Positions 1 to 7,784 of a DNA stretch of 43,866 nucleotides are shown here, piece after piece. The position numbers and the translations under genes are program-made. The notes under the pieces were generated by a model that did not search any database, was not told where the DNA came from, and saw nothing but the letters and a program-made list of their open reading frames with translations. The stretch is taken from assembly GCA_964483155.1 (NCBI GenBank), contig CAZAAC010000021.1:1-43866 (forward strand). Reading direction: 5' to 3'. Every line of letters starts with the position of its first letter. The first letter of the stretch is position 1. This DNA comes from JAAYYM01 sp964483155. GTDB lineage: Bacteria > Bacillota > Clostridia > Lachnospirales > Lachnospiraceae.

Positions 1-63
1 AAGGAATGATCAACAGTAAAGTCTGTCAATTCACTCTGATTTATCTATATTTACACAAAAGAC

Positions 64-92
64 TTGTGCTAATATTTCTAAAGTAGTATAAT
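64..92 (+). promoter_or_regulatory. Probable sigma-A promoter of flaG
   Basis: A -35-like TTGTGC at 64-69 lies 17 bases before a perfect TATAAT at 87-92. It stands about 75 bases ahead of the flaG start. The -35 box is weak (3 of 6 matches), so the site rests mainly on the -10 box and the spacing. Confidence 0.4.
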
Positions 93-168
93 TAATTTAG
101 AGGATTAGGCAATTTTATTGTAAAATAGTAGTTTACAAAGGGATCGTTATCACACGGAGGTGATTTAT

Positions 169-627
169 GTGAGTGTGGAAGCAACAAGTAATATTACAAT
201 GAACGTCTCAATGACAAATACGACAGCAATGCCAAATGTGAATGTAAATGCTCAAAAGGCAAAAGCATTAGCGAAAACAGAAAATGGGATTAATACGGAT
301 TCAGGAGTGAAGAAGATGATGTCTGCAATTCCCTCTTTGGGTTTGTCTCATGATGCCACGAAACAGACTACTGAATCAAGAGAAAGTGCAACGGATCAAA
401 AATATAACGAAGTAATGACAGAAAAAGCAGTCGAAAATGCAAATAACAGAGTTCGAGCAACCAGAACAAATGCAAAATTTGAATACAACGAGGATATAAA
501 TCGTATTATCATTACAATTACAGATGAAAATAAGGAAGTTATAAGAGAAATTCCACCAGAGGAAACACAGAAAATGCTGGAGAGAATCCATACATTTTCG
601 GGTATGATGGTTGACACTGAAATATAA
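169..627 (+). CDS. flaG: FlaG family flagellar protein
   Basis: This 152-residue protein carries the FlaG C-terminal domain in its last ~60 residues: a stretch reading FEYNEDINRIIITI followed by VIREIPPEE, the family hallmark. The N-terminal ~90 residues are low-complexity, rich in Asn, Thr and Ala, and poorly conserved in the family. FlaG proteins are linked to flagellar filament assembly or length control, although their mechanism is not settled. The start chosen is GTG at 169, because GGAGG at 156-160 gives an 8-base spacing; the in-frame GTG at 160 overlaps that ribosome site. The flagellin gene follows 81 bases downstream, which supports the flagellar role. Confidence 0.85.
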   Translation: MSVEATSNITMNVSMTNTTAMPNVNVNAQKAKALAKTENGINTDSGVKKMMSAIPSLGLSHDATKQTTESRESATDQKYNEVMTEKAVENANNRVRATRTNAKFEYNEDINRIIITITDENKEVIREIPPEETQKMLERIHTFSGMMVDTEI

Positions 628-645
628 AGGTGAGTTTTCCGATAT
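619..645 (+). promoter_or_regulatory. Candidate sigma-28 (SigD/FliA) promoter of flagellin
   Basis: GAAA at 619-622 is followed 16 bases later by CCGATAT at 639-645. The family consensus is TAAA-N15-GCCGATAA, so here the first base of the -35 and the first G of the -10 differ. It overlaps the end of flaG and sits about 65 bases before the flagellin start, where a late-class flagellar promoter is expected. The call is by eye and by context. Confidence 0.5.
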
Positions 646-708
646 GTTGAATTCTATATGTAACAGGACAAAATGGTTCTATAGGAATAAATACAAGGAG
701 GTAACGAT

Positions 709-1470
709 ATGGCAGGAGTACAAGGAATAGGAAGTTCCGTTGATTATGGACAGTTGGCAAGTGGAAAGAGGATTAATAAAGCGGCGGATGATGCGTCTGG
801 TTTAGCGATTTCAAATAAATTAAAAACGCAGTCATCGGGTCTTGATGTCGGGGCAGACAATGCAAAATCTGGTAAAGACGCATTGAATATTGCAGATGGC
901 GCATTAGCAGGAATTAATGATTACTTGCAAAGAATTCAGGAATTAAGTGTAAAAGCCTCGAGTGGATTAAATTCTGGGAGAGATTTGGGTGCAATGCAGA
1001 AAGAAGTAGATCAATTATTAAAAGGCATAACAGAGACTGCTTCCAATACGGAATATAATACGCTTAAACTGTTGGATGGTAGTATGGCGGATATGGAACT
1101 TGCTACAAATCCGGATGGGTCAGGAAAAAAGATACAGATGGCGAATGCTACATTAGAAGCACTTGGAATTGACGGATATGATTTGACAGGCGATTTTGAT
1201 ATGAGTAGAATTACATCAGCGATGGAAAAGGTTAACGAAGCTAGAAGTGCAGGTGGTGCTTCTACAAATGCACTTGAAAGTGCATATGATTCAAACAAGA
1301 ACACTTCTCTTAACACAACAGCTGCGCAGAGCAGAATTGAAGATTTGGATATGCCAAAGGCTATTTCAGATGCAAAGAAAAATGAAGTAATTGATGATTA
1401 CCAAACAATGGTGCAGCGTATGAAAATGGAACAGGAACAAAATGCAGTGCTGGGATTATTTAACTTCTAA
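709..1470 (+). CDS. Short-type flagellin
   Basis: This 253-residue protein has the flagellin D1 signature near its N-terminus (LASGKRINKAADDASGLAIS, residues 16-35) and a flagellin C-terminus (SRIEDLDMPKAISDAKKN, about residue 209 onward). The usual first ~40 residues, the MRINNN...LxxxLS coiled segment that forms N-terminal D0, are reduced to about 15 residues (MAGVQGIGSSVDYGQ). C-terminal D0 remains, ending in LGLFNF. Flagellin polymerises outside the cell as the filament. The start is firm: AAGGAGG at 698-704 precedes ATG by 4-5 bases of AT-rich spacer. I recall similar short flagellins as a recurring Lachnospiraceae type, so this need not be a degraded gene. It may be a minor or alternative flagellin. 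Confidence 0.88.
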   Translation: MAGVQGIGSSVDYGQLASGKRINKAADDASGLAISNKLKTQSSGLDVGADNAKSGKDALNIADGALAGINDYLQRIQELSVKASSGLNSGRDLGAMQKEVDQLLKGITETASNTEYNTLKLLDGSMADMELATNPDGSGKKIQMANATLEALGIDGYDLTGDFDMSRITSAMEKVNEARSAGGASTNALESAYDSNKNTSLNTTAAQSRIEDLDMPKAISDAKKNEVIDDYQTMVQRMKMEQEQNAVLGLFNF

Positions 1471-1506
1471 TATGATTTAGAATGCTATGGTTTGTAGATT
1501 GATAAA

Positions 1507-1545
1507 GGGAACGGTTTTTGATGAAAGAACGGTTCCTTTTATTTT
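1507..1545 (+). terminator. Intrinsic terminator after flagellin
   Basis: GGGAAC at 1507-1512 pairs with GTTCCT, and GTTTTT pairs with AAAGAAC, around a short GATGA loop with one internal G-G mismatch. A T-rich tract (TTTTATTTTG) follows. It lies 37 bases after the flagellin stop and closes the flaG-flagellin unit. Confidence 0.75.
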
Positions 1546-1567
1546 GTCTATTTATACATTTTATCGC

Positions 1568-1596
1568 TTTACCAATGTAAAATTATATATTATAAT
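1568..1596 (+). promoter_or_regulatory. Probable promoter of the DUF1653-mutY unit
   Basis: TTTACC at 1568-1573 lies 17 bases before a perfect TATAAT at 1591-1596, between the flagellin terminator and the DUF1653 gene. The -35 matches 4 of 6 consensus bases. Confidence 0.45.
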
Positions 1597-1682
1597 CTTG
1601 AAGAAGGTTTATGTTGCAAATAGATTTATTCAATTTTTGAGAAGGGTTCAAAGTGACAGCTAGTAAGGATGGGAGTATAAAT

Positions 1683-2234
1683 ATGAGAGAAGAGCCAAAA
1701 CCATTTGATGTTTATAGACATTTTAAAGGACGATACTATCAGATCATAACAGTTGCTGAACATACTGAGACAGGTGAAAAGTTTGCTGTATATATGCCCC
1801 TTTATGGAACTGGTGAGCGACAATCATTTATAAGACCGATTGAAATGTTTATGGGTGAAATAAATAGTGAACAATACCCAGAAGCACAACAGAAATATCG
1901 GTTTGAAAAAGTGGATTTTAGTGATGAAATTGTAGCAAAGAAGTCGACAGAAATAAAGCTAGATACAGACTATATGGTGGAATCATCTTTAGGGGCATTA
2001 GATGATGATGACATAGTTGATGTAGGCCTGATGGAATTTCTTGATGCGGATTCCTATGAAAAGAAAATGGACATTTTAGTCCGGCTCAGAGGAAGACTAG
2101 ATAAAAGAATGTTAAATACGATGGCTATTGCACTTGATCTGGAAGCAATAGACGGAACTGTTGAACAGAAATATGAAGATATTAAGTATTGTCTTATGAC
2201 ATTAGAGAAATATGAATGTAACAGACTGAGGTAG
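1683..2234 (+). CDS. DUF1653 domain protein
   Basis: The 183-residue protein begins with a DUF1653 domain (roughly residues 8-65): DVYRHFKGRYYQII, then VYMPLYG and RPIEMFMGEI. The domain's function is unknown; in other bacteria it is usually a small stand-alone protein. Here it is extended by an acidic linker and a ~75-residue helical C-terminal part of unknown role. I chose ATG at 1683, preceded by GGGAG with 7-base spacing, since domain homologues start at a similar MREEPKP; GTG at 1653 with GAAGGG upstream is an alternative adding 10 residues. mutY begins 4 bases after the stop, so the two are probably translated together. Confidence 0.75.
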   Translation: MREEPKPFDVYRHFKGRYYQIITVAEHTETGEKFAVYMPLYGTGERQSFIRPIEMFMGEINSEQYPEAQQKYRFEKVDFSDEIVAKKSTEIKLDTDYMVESSLGALDDDDIVDVGLMEFLDADSYEKKMDILVRLRGRLDKRMLNTMAIALDLEAIDGTVEQKYEDIKYCLMTLEKYECNRLR

Positions 2235-2238
2235 CGTT

Positions 2239-3384
2239 ATGATAGAAAAAATGCAGAGCGGAACAATAGGAAATCTAATGGAGACTATTTCCGCTCCGTT
2301 GCTTGCATGGTTTTTGAAGCATGCAAGGGTTTTGCCGTGGCGCGAGGATGTGACGCCATACAGAGTCTGGATTTCAGAAATTATGCTTCAGCAGACACGA
2401 GTGGAAGCTGTCAAAGGATATTTTACACAATTTGTCAAGAGACTTCCAATGGTGCAGGATCTTGCAGAAGTACAAGAAGATGAATTGCTGAAATTATGGG
2501 AAGGACTTGGATACTATAATCGTGTGCGAAACATGCAAAAAGCAGCACGGATTATCACAAATGAGTATGAAGGACAATTTCCAGATACCTATTCGAAGTT
2601 GTTATCATTGCCAGGAATTGGAAGCTATACAGCGGGTGCTGTCGGTTCAATTGCTTTTGGATTAAAAGAGCCAGCGGTAGACGGGAATGTCTTACGTGTT
2701 CTCGCGCGGATAGGTGGTGACTATAGTGATATTGCCGAAGTATCTGTCAAGAAACGTGCAGAAGAGGGAATCAGAGCATGGTTGCAGGGCGTAGAAACGT
2801 ATGAATTTTGCGATATGCCGGTTGCCATGCATAATATAGCAGGTACAATGAATCAGGCCCTTATGGAACTTGGCGCAACTGTTTGCATCCCGAATGGACA
2901 GCCTAAATGTACAGTTTGTCCTATTGCTACGGATGCTGTCTGTGTATGTGAGGCATTTAAGCAAGGCACACAATTAGCATTACCTGTTAAGACAAAAAAG
3001 AAATCACGTCGGATTGATTATAAAACAGTAGTTTTAATTATGGATGACCGGAAGACGGTAATTCGAAAACGTCCTTCTAAGGGTTTGCTTGCGGGGCTTT
3101 ATGAATTTCCGAATATTGAGGGTCACTTATCGGAGAAGCAAGTGCAACAGTATACTGAAAACTTAGGATATTTTCCTATGTATATTGAAAAAATCCCAGA
3201 GGCGATACATATATTTACACACTGTGAATGGCGAATGCAGGCATACATTGTGAAAATTGCAGAGACAGGCGTTATGGAGAATGAGAATGGATACAGTGAT
3301 TTGTTTGTAAACCGTGCTGAAATTGAAAATGTATACCCTGTCCCATCGGCTTTCTCACTTTTCACAAAGTATGTAAAGGTATAA
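2239..3384 (+). CDS. mutY: A/G-specific adenine glycosylase MutY
   Basis: MutY removes adenine mispaired with 8-oxoguanine. The 381-residue protein shows the catalytic Glu47 in SEIMLQQT, the helix-hairpin-helix LPGIGSYTAGAVGS (124-137), and the catalytic Asp148 in PAVDGNV. A four-cysteine iron-sulfur motif lies at C216, C224, C227 and C235. The spacing is C-X7-C-X2-C-X7-C (C237 is an alternative last ligand), wider than the C-X6-C-X2-C-X5-C of the E. coli enzyme. The C-terminal ~120 residues form the NUDIX-like 8-oxoG recognition domain (GLLAGLYEFP, then FTHCEW). It follows the DUF1653 gene by 4 bases, with a weak GAGG ribosome site. Confidence 0.93.
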   Translation: MIEKMQSGTIGNLMETISAPLLAWFLKHARVLPWREDVTPYRVWISEIMLQQTRVEAVKGYFTQFVKRLPMVQDLAEVQEDELLKLWEGLGYYNRVRNMQKAARIITNEYEGQFPDTYSKLLSLPGIGSYTAGAVGSIAFGLKEPAVDGNVLRVLARIGGDYSDIAEVSVKKRAEEGIRAWLQGVETYEFCDMPVAMHNIAGTMNQALMELGATVCIPNGQPKCTVCPIATDAVCVCEAFKQGTQLALPVKTKKKSRRIDYKTVVLIMDDRKTVIRKRPSKGLLAGLYEFPNIEGHLSEKQVQQYTENLGYFPMYIEKIPEAIHIFTHCEWRMQAYIVKIAETGVMENENGYSDLFVNRAEIENVYPVPSAFSLFTKYVKV

Positions 3385-3428
3385 GATGATTGGCCAATTA
3401 CGAATATAGGAGAGGAATAGGAAAATAT

Positions 3429-4445
3429 ATGAAACTATTATCGATTGCAATACCATGCTACAATTCAGAGGCATACTTGAGCAAATGTGTTGAATCTTTA
3501 CTTCCAGGTGGAGATGATGTGGAAATATTTTTGATTAATGATGGATCACATGATCGTACTGGAGAGATTGCAGATGAGTATGAAAAGAAGTATCCAGGAA
3601 TTGTTTATGCCATTCATCAAGAAAACGGGGGACATGGAGAAGCTGTGAATGCAGGTATCCGAAATGCAACCGGACTTTATTTCAAAGTTGTGGATAGTGA
3701 TGATTGGGTAAAAGAATCAGCTTATATAGAAGTACTTGATAAGTTAAAGGAATTAGTAGGGGAGTCCAATGGACCTGATATGATGATCTGTAACTTTGTA
3801 TATGAAAAGGATGGCATGAAACATAAAAAGGTCATGACTTATCATACGGCACTGCCAAAGGATTGTCTTTTTACATGGAACGATGTAAAACATTTTCTTC
3901 CAGGACAATATATATTGATGCATTCAGTAATCTATCGCACCAAGTTACTGATTGATTGTGAGCTGGAACTGCCAAAACACACTTTTTATGTGGATAATAT
4001 ATTTGTATTTCAACCATTGCCTTATGTAAAGAAGATGTATTATATGGATGTCAACCTGTACCGATATTTTATAGGACGTGAAGACCAGTCGGTTAACGAA
4101 CAGGTAATGATAGGTCGCATAGATCAGCAAATTAAGGTTAATAAAATCATGATAGATTATATGGCTCTGAATACAATTTTAAATCCGAAAACACGTCGAT
4201 ATATGCTGAATTATTTGGAGATAGTCACAACAGTTACTTCTATTATGCTGATTAAGTCTGGTACAGAAGAAAATTTGATGAAGAAGCGGGAGTTGTGGCA
4301 ATATTTAAAGAACCGAGATAAGATGGTATATTTGCGTCTTCGCTTTGGCGTTGTTGGAAGCGCTATTAATCTTCCGGGCAAAGGTGGAAGAAAGATCTCT
4401 TTGGCTGAATATAAAATCGCACGTAGATTTGTAGGATTTAATTGA
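3429..4445 (+). CDS. Family 2 glycosyltransferase
   Basis: A 338-residue GT-A fold glycosyltransferase. The N-terminus LLSIAIPCYNSEAYL, the NDGS at 37-40 and the DSDD metal/nucleotide-sugar motif at 89-92 define family 2. The C-terminal half lacks a clear second domain and has no obvious membrane segment, so it probably works at the cytoplasmic face. The acceptor cannot be told from sequence. The start is ATG 3429 with AGG 7 bases before; the longer frame from TTG 3390 adds residues unlike the family. It follows mutY by 44 bases and ends at a strong terminator, so it may be the last gene of the DUF1653-mutY unit. Confidence 0.8.
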   Translation: MKLLSIAIPCYNSEAYLSKCVESLLPGGDDVEIFLINDGSHDRTGEIADEYEKKYPGIVYAIHQENGGHGEAVNAGIRNATGLYFKVVDSDDWVKESAYIEVLDKLKELVGESNGPDMMICNFVYEKDGMKHKKVMTYHTALPKDCLFTWNDVKHFLPGQYILMHSVIYRTKLLIDCELELPKHTFYVDNIFVFQPLPYVKKMYYMDVNLYRYFIGREDQSVNEQVMIGRIDQQIKVNKIMIDYMALNTILNPKTRRYMLNYLEIVTTVTSIMLIKSGTEENLMKKRELWQYLKNRDKMVYLRLRFGVVGSAINLPGKGGRKISLAEYKIARRFVGFN

Positions 4446-4475
4446 AAAATGGCAGCGTAGGCTGCCATTTTATTT
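4446..4475. terminator. Bidirectional intrinsic terminator
   Basis: A perfect 11-bp stem, AAAATGGCAGC (4446-4456) with GCTGCCATTTT (4461-4471), encloses a GTAG loop. Flanking A and T runs let it serve both the glycosyltransferase (+) and the convergent PAP2 gene (-). Confidence 0.85.
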
Positions 4476-4484
4476 GTAAAATCT

Positions 4485-5186
4485 TTATTCCTGCGGAACT
4501 TTCCTTTGTTGGCGTACGTGACTATAATCTACCAAATAAACCAATGGATAAAGGACAATTGCCATGATAAAGGCAGTAATTAAATCGAACATTGAATGTT
4601 GCTTCAAAAATACGGTAGAGAGAATAATAGAAACACAAATAATAAAAGAAGTAATCTGTATCCATTTTATTTCGCGAAGTACTTTATTGCGCCTGACAGT
4701 TATGTGAACACCAATAGAATTAAAAACATGAATACTGGGAAATAAATTAGTAGGCGTATCAATGCTGTATAGGTATCCCGTCAAGTATGTAAAAAGATTT
4801 TGATTTTCAAATACATGTGGACGAAGAAGCTGACCATTTGGATATAACGTTGATATAATAAGGAATATGGTCATGCCAACAAAAAGAAAAGTACAACAAC
4901 GTAAGTACTCCCTGTCATCTGTAAAAAAGGTAGCAATTACCACTACAGCAATATAGGCAAACCAAAGAAAATAAGGAATAACAAAATATTCACAAAAAGG
5001 AACATAATCATCAAGTTTCATATGAATGATATGATATCTGCTTGTCGCTGTGTTAATCCGCTCAATGTATCGAAACCAGGGAATATATATTAAAAAATAC
5101 ACAGGAACAATTAATGCGAGTTTCCATTTTTGCAATAATAAATCTGAAGTTGTTTTTTTGATTTTTGTAATTGTGTTATTAATCAT
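4485..5186 (-). CDS. PAP2-superfamily membrane protein
   Basis: The 233-residue protein has about five or six hydrophobic segments and degenerate PAP2 motifs: RP at 122-123 (motif 1), FPSIHVFNS at 149-157 (motif 2, like the Aur1/Ipt1 branch), and STVFLKQHSMFD at 190-201 (motif 3, with His197 and Asp201). The usual Lys of motif 1 is Tyr and the Arg of motif 3 is Thr, so it fits the inositolphosphotransferase-like branch better than classic phosphatidate phosphatases. It probably transfers or removes a phosphate head group on a membrane lipid. It lies 33 bases downstream of a lipid kinase gene on the same strand, which suggests a shared lipid pathway. The substrate is unknown. Confidence 0.75.
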   Translation of the reverse strand: MINNTITKIKKTTSDLLLQKWKLALIVPVYFLIYIPWFRYIERINTATSRYHIIHMKLDDYVPFCEYFVIPYFLWFAYIAVVVIATFFTDDREYLRCCTFLFVGMTIFLIISTLYPNGQLLRPHVFENQNLFTYLTGYLYSIDTPTNLFPSIHVFNSIGVHITVRRNKVLREIKWIQITSFIICVSIILSTVFLKQHSMFDLITAFIMAIVLYPLVYLVDYSHVRQQRKVPQE

Positions 5187-5219
5187 AATGTCTTTTCTAT
5201 TTCATACCTCGTAATCATA

Positions 5220-6170
5220 TTATTTTATAATTATTCGCAGTTGCTGCTTTGCTAAAGAAATGGAAACTTCTGAGCGAATACCCGCGGATTCGCCATCCAT
5301 ATGTACAGCAGTTGGAACATCGGAGATAATTTTAATTTCTTTTGCTTTATATGTGCCAACGCCTTTAAGATTAACGTGTTTGCCGGAAAAAGCAGTTGGG
5401 AGTATTCTAAGTGCCCATAGCTTACTAATATTATTAACGGTGCAGACATCTAATATGCCATCAGCACAATTTGCTTCTGGGCAAAATTTGAATCCCCCGC
5501 CTTCAAATTTATGAATCATTGTCGTTACAAAATAGTAATTTTCTAAATGAATTTTGCGTGACCCATCCAATATTATATCACAGCCATATCGTTTCGTAGC
5601 CGCCAACTGCTTTAGTGCAACATACAAATAAATCAATTTACCCAAATGTAGCTTGTTCAGAAAACGTTTCATGGGAGAATGCAATACTTCATGACAAACG
5701 GCAGCATCATACCCAATTCCTGTACTAACTCCAAAATTTCTTTGTATGCCATCATATTTTATAATACCCACATCACAATATGCATATTCTTTTGGATTCA
5801 GAATAGCAAGCAGGGCTTGCATAGGATTGCATGTGATTTGCAAATCTCGTGCAAAATCATTGCTAGAGCCTGCTGGGATATATCCAAGCGTTACATCTGC
5901 ATAATTGTCAATACCATTTAGTACTTCATTCATGGTTCCATCGCCACCGATAATAACCAAAGTGCATTTTGAATAGCGAGATGATATGGCACTTGAAAGC
6001 TTTTCAGCAGAACCCATACCCTCTGTCAAATAAGCAGTGTACGCTACATTACGGTCAAGCAATATCTGTTCCACTAACCTCCAGATTTTTGCACCATTAC
6101 CCGTACTTGAAGCAGGATTGACAATAAAATGAAACAATTGGAGCACCCCCATAAAATGTTTATTAGACAT
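5220..6170 (-). CDS. Diacylglycerol kinase-like lipid kinase (YegS/DgkB family)
   Basis: A 316-residue soluble lipid kinase with the DAGK catalytic signature GGDGTMNE (75-82) and the second conserved block IPAGSSNDFAR (98-108). Family members phosphorylate diacylglycerol or related lipids, recycling them into phospholipid synthesis. No clear ribosome site precedes ATG 6170. A GGGGGTG stretch stands 6 bases before an in-frame TTG near 6137, which would give a start at FHFIVNPAS, typical of the family; the real protein may therefore be about 305 residues. The PAP2 gene follows on the same strand. Confidence 0.85.
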   Translation of the reverse strand: MSNKHFMGVLQLFHFIVNPASSTGNGAKIWRLVEQILLDRNVAYTAYLTEGMGSAEKLSSAISSRYSKCTLVIIGGDGTMNEVLNGIDNYADVTLGYIPAGSSNDFARDLQITCNPMQALLAILNPKEYAYCDVGIIKYDGIQRNFGVSTGIGYDAAVCHEVLHSPMKRFLNKLHLGKLIYLYVALKQLAATKRYGCDIILDGSRKIHLENYYFVTTMIHKFEGGGFKFCPEANCADGILDVCTVNNISKLWALRILPTAFSGKHVNLKGVGTYKAKEIKIISDVPTAVHMDGESAGIRSEVSISLAKQQLRIIIK

Positions 6171-6203
6171 AAGAATTTATTAATAAACAAAGTGTACTAC
6201 GTT

Positions 6204-6236
6204 TATGCAACAATAACAAGAAAATTTTGTTGCATA
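6204..6236. repeat. 10-bp inverted repeat in the dgk-glyA divergent region
   Basis: The arms TATGCAACAA (6204-6213) and TTGTTGCATA (6227-6236) are exact inverted copies separated by 13 bases. They lie between two divergent genes, so an operator is possible. No T-run follows, which argues against a terminator. I do not recognise the motif. Confidence 0.55.
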
Positions 6237-6306
6237 TGTACTAAATTATGATATATTTATTATTAGGCAATCAATAAAATAAATATAGATATCGTGGAGG
6301 TTAAAA

Positions 6307-7545
6307 ATGTATTCATTAGATGAAGTGAGAGCAGTAGACCCAGAAGTAGCAGCGGCTATCATAAAGGAACAGGAAAGACAGAACAGCCATATAGAATTAA
6401 TAGCATCGGAAAATTGGGTAAGTAAGGCAGTTATGGCAGCAATGGGAAGCCCACTTACCAATAAGTATGCAGAAGGTTATCCAGGCAAGAGATATTATGG
6501 TGGCTGTGAATGTGTAGATATTGTGGAAGACTTGGCAAGAGATAGAGCCAAGAAGCTATTTGGATGTGATTATGCAAATGTACAGCCTCACTCAGGTGCA
6601 CAAGCAAATATGGCAGCTTTTTTTGCCATGCTGGAACCAGGTGATACATTCATGGGAATGAATTTGAATCATGGTGGCCATCTGTCGCATGGTTCACCGG
6701 TAAATATGTCAGGTAAATATTTTAAATGTGTTCCATATGGTGTTAATGATGAAGGCTTTATCGATTATGATCAAGTAAGGGAGATTGCAATTTCTTGTAA
6801 CCCTAAAATGATTGTAGCGGGAGCTAGCGCCTATGCGAGGACAATTGATTTTAAACGGTTCAGGGAAATCTGCGATGAAGTAGGAGCATATCTGATGGTG
6901 GATATAGCACACATTGCTGGCCTAGTTGCAGCGGGATTGCATGAAAGCCCTATTCCTTATGCTGATGTCGTAACAACAACAACGCACAAGACATTGCGTG
7001 GCCCTCGAGGAGGTATGATTTTATGCAACCAGGAAGCAGCTGATAAGTTTAATTTTAACAAAGCAATATTTCCTGGTATTCAAGGAGGCCCACTAATGCA
7101 TGTGATTGCAGCGAAAGCAGTTTGCTTTGAAGAAGCACTTAATCCTTCATTCAAGGTACATATGCAGCATGTATATGATAATGCACAGGCACTTTCCAAA
7201 GGGTTAATGAGCAGAGGCATTAAGATTGTTTCAGGAGGAACAGACAATCACTTAATGTTGGTGGATCTCACAACCTACGGACTAACGGGTAAAGAAGTGG
7301 AAAGACTTTTGGATCAGGCACATATTACTTCAAATAAAAATACGATTCCAAATGACCCACAATCTCCATTTGTTACAAGCGGAATTCGTCTCGGAACGCC
7401 TGCGGTTTCTTCACGTGGGATGAATGAAGCAGATATGGATAACATAGCTGAGGCAATTTCTATTGTCATTAAGACAGGAGAAGAGGGTGTGCCAGTAGCC
7501 AGAGCCATTGTGCAGACATTAACAGACAAGTATCCGCTTATATAA
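6307..7545 (+). CDS. glyA: Serine hydroxymethyltransferase
   Basis: GlyA interconverts serine and tetrahydrofolate with glycine and 5,10-methylene-tetrahydrofolate, using PLP in the cytoplasm. The 412-residue length is standard. The PLP lysine is K228 in TTTTHKTLRGPRGG. Other family blocks are IELIASEN (29-36), NKYAEGYPGKRYYGG (52-66) and VDIAHIAGLVA (198-208). GTGGAGG precedes the ATG with good spacing. It is transcribed alone, with a terminator downstream. Confidence 0.97.
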   Translation: MYSLDEVRAVDPEVAAAIIKEQERQNSHIELIASENWVSKAVMAAMGSPLTNKYAEGYPGKRYYGGCECVDIVEDLARDRAKKLFGCDYANVQPHSGAQANMAAFFAMLEPGDTFMGMNLNHGGHLSHGSPVNMSGKYFKCVPYGVNDEGFIDYDQVREIAISCNPKMIVAGASAYARTIDFKRFREICDEVGAYLMVDIAHIAGLVAAGLHESPIPYADVVTTTTHKTLRGPRGGMILCNQEAADKFNFNKAIFPGIQGGPLMHVIAAKAVCFEEALNPSFKVHMQHVYDNAQALSKGLMSRGIKIVSGGTDNHLMLVDLTTYGLTGKEVERLLDQAHITSNKNTIPNDPQSPFVTSGIRLGTPAVSSRGMNEADMDNIAEAISIVIKTGEEGVPVARAIVQTLTDKYPLI

Positions 7546-7603
7546 GAATAAGATATCGCTAATTACATACTGAATCAATAGTAGTAATGTACCTTTATAT
7601 GAG

Positions 7604-7638
7604 ACACAGCTTAAGTATTTGACTTGGGCTGTGTTTTT
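7604..7638 (+). terminator. Intrinsic terminator after glyA
   Basis: ACACAGCTTAAGT pairs with ACTTGGGCTGTGT (13 bp including two G-T pairs) around an ATTTG loop, and is followed by TTTTTC. Confidence 0.85.
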
Positions 7639-7736
7639 CATGCATTTGATTTTTTAAATGTAAAAAAGTAAAAAGGAAAAAAGTATAAATAATCTATAAA
7701 ATAATGTTTAAATAATGTGAAAAACAGGAAATACAT

Positions 7737-7765
7737 TTGACGGTAGAGTTACAATAATGTATCAT
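7737..7765 (+). promoter_or_regulatory. Sigma-A promoter of the export/O-acetylation gene run
   Basis: TTGACG at 7737-7742, exactly 17 bases, then TATCAT at 7760-7765. Each box matches five of six consensus bases. It stands 20 bases before the ATPase start, giving a very short leader. Confidence 0.65.
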
Positions 7766-7784
7766 AAATGGTTGGGGTAAGGTT

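Noticed and set aside
709..1470. Flagellin as a 5'-truncated pseudogene
   Set aside because: It keeps a strong ribosome site, a candidate sigma-28 promoter and a complete frame, and such short forms recur in the family, so a functional gene is more likely.
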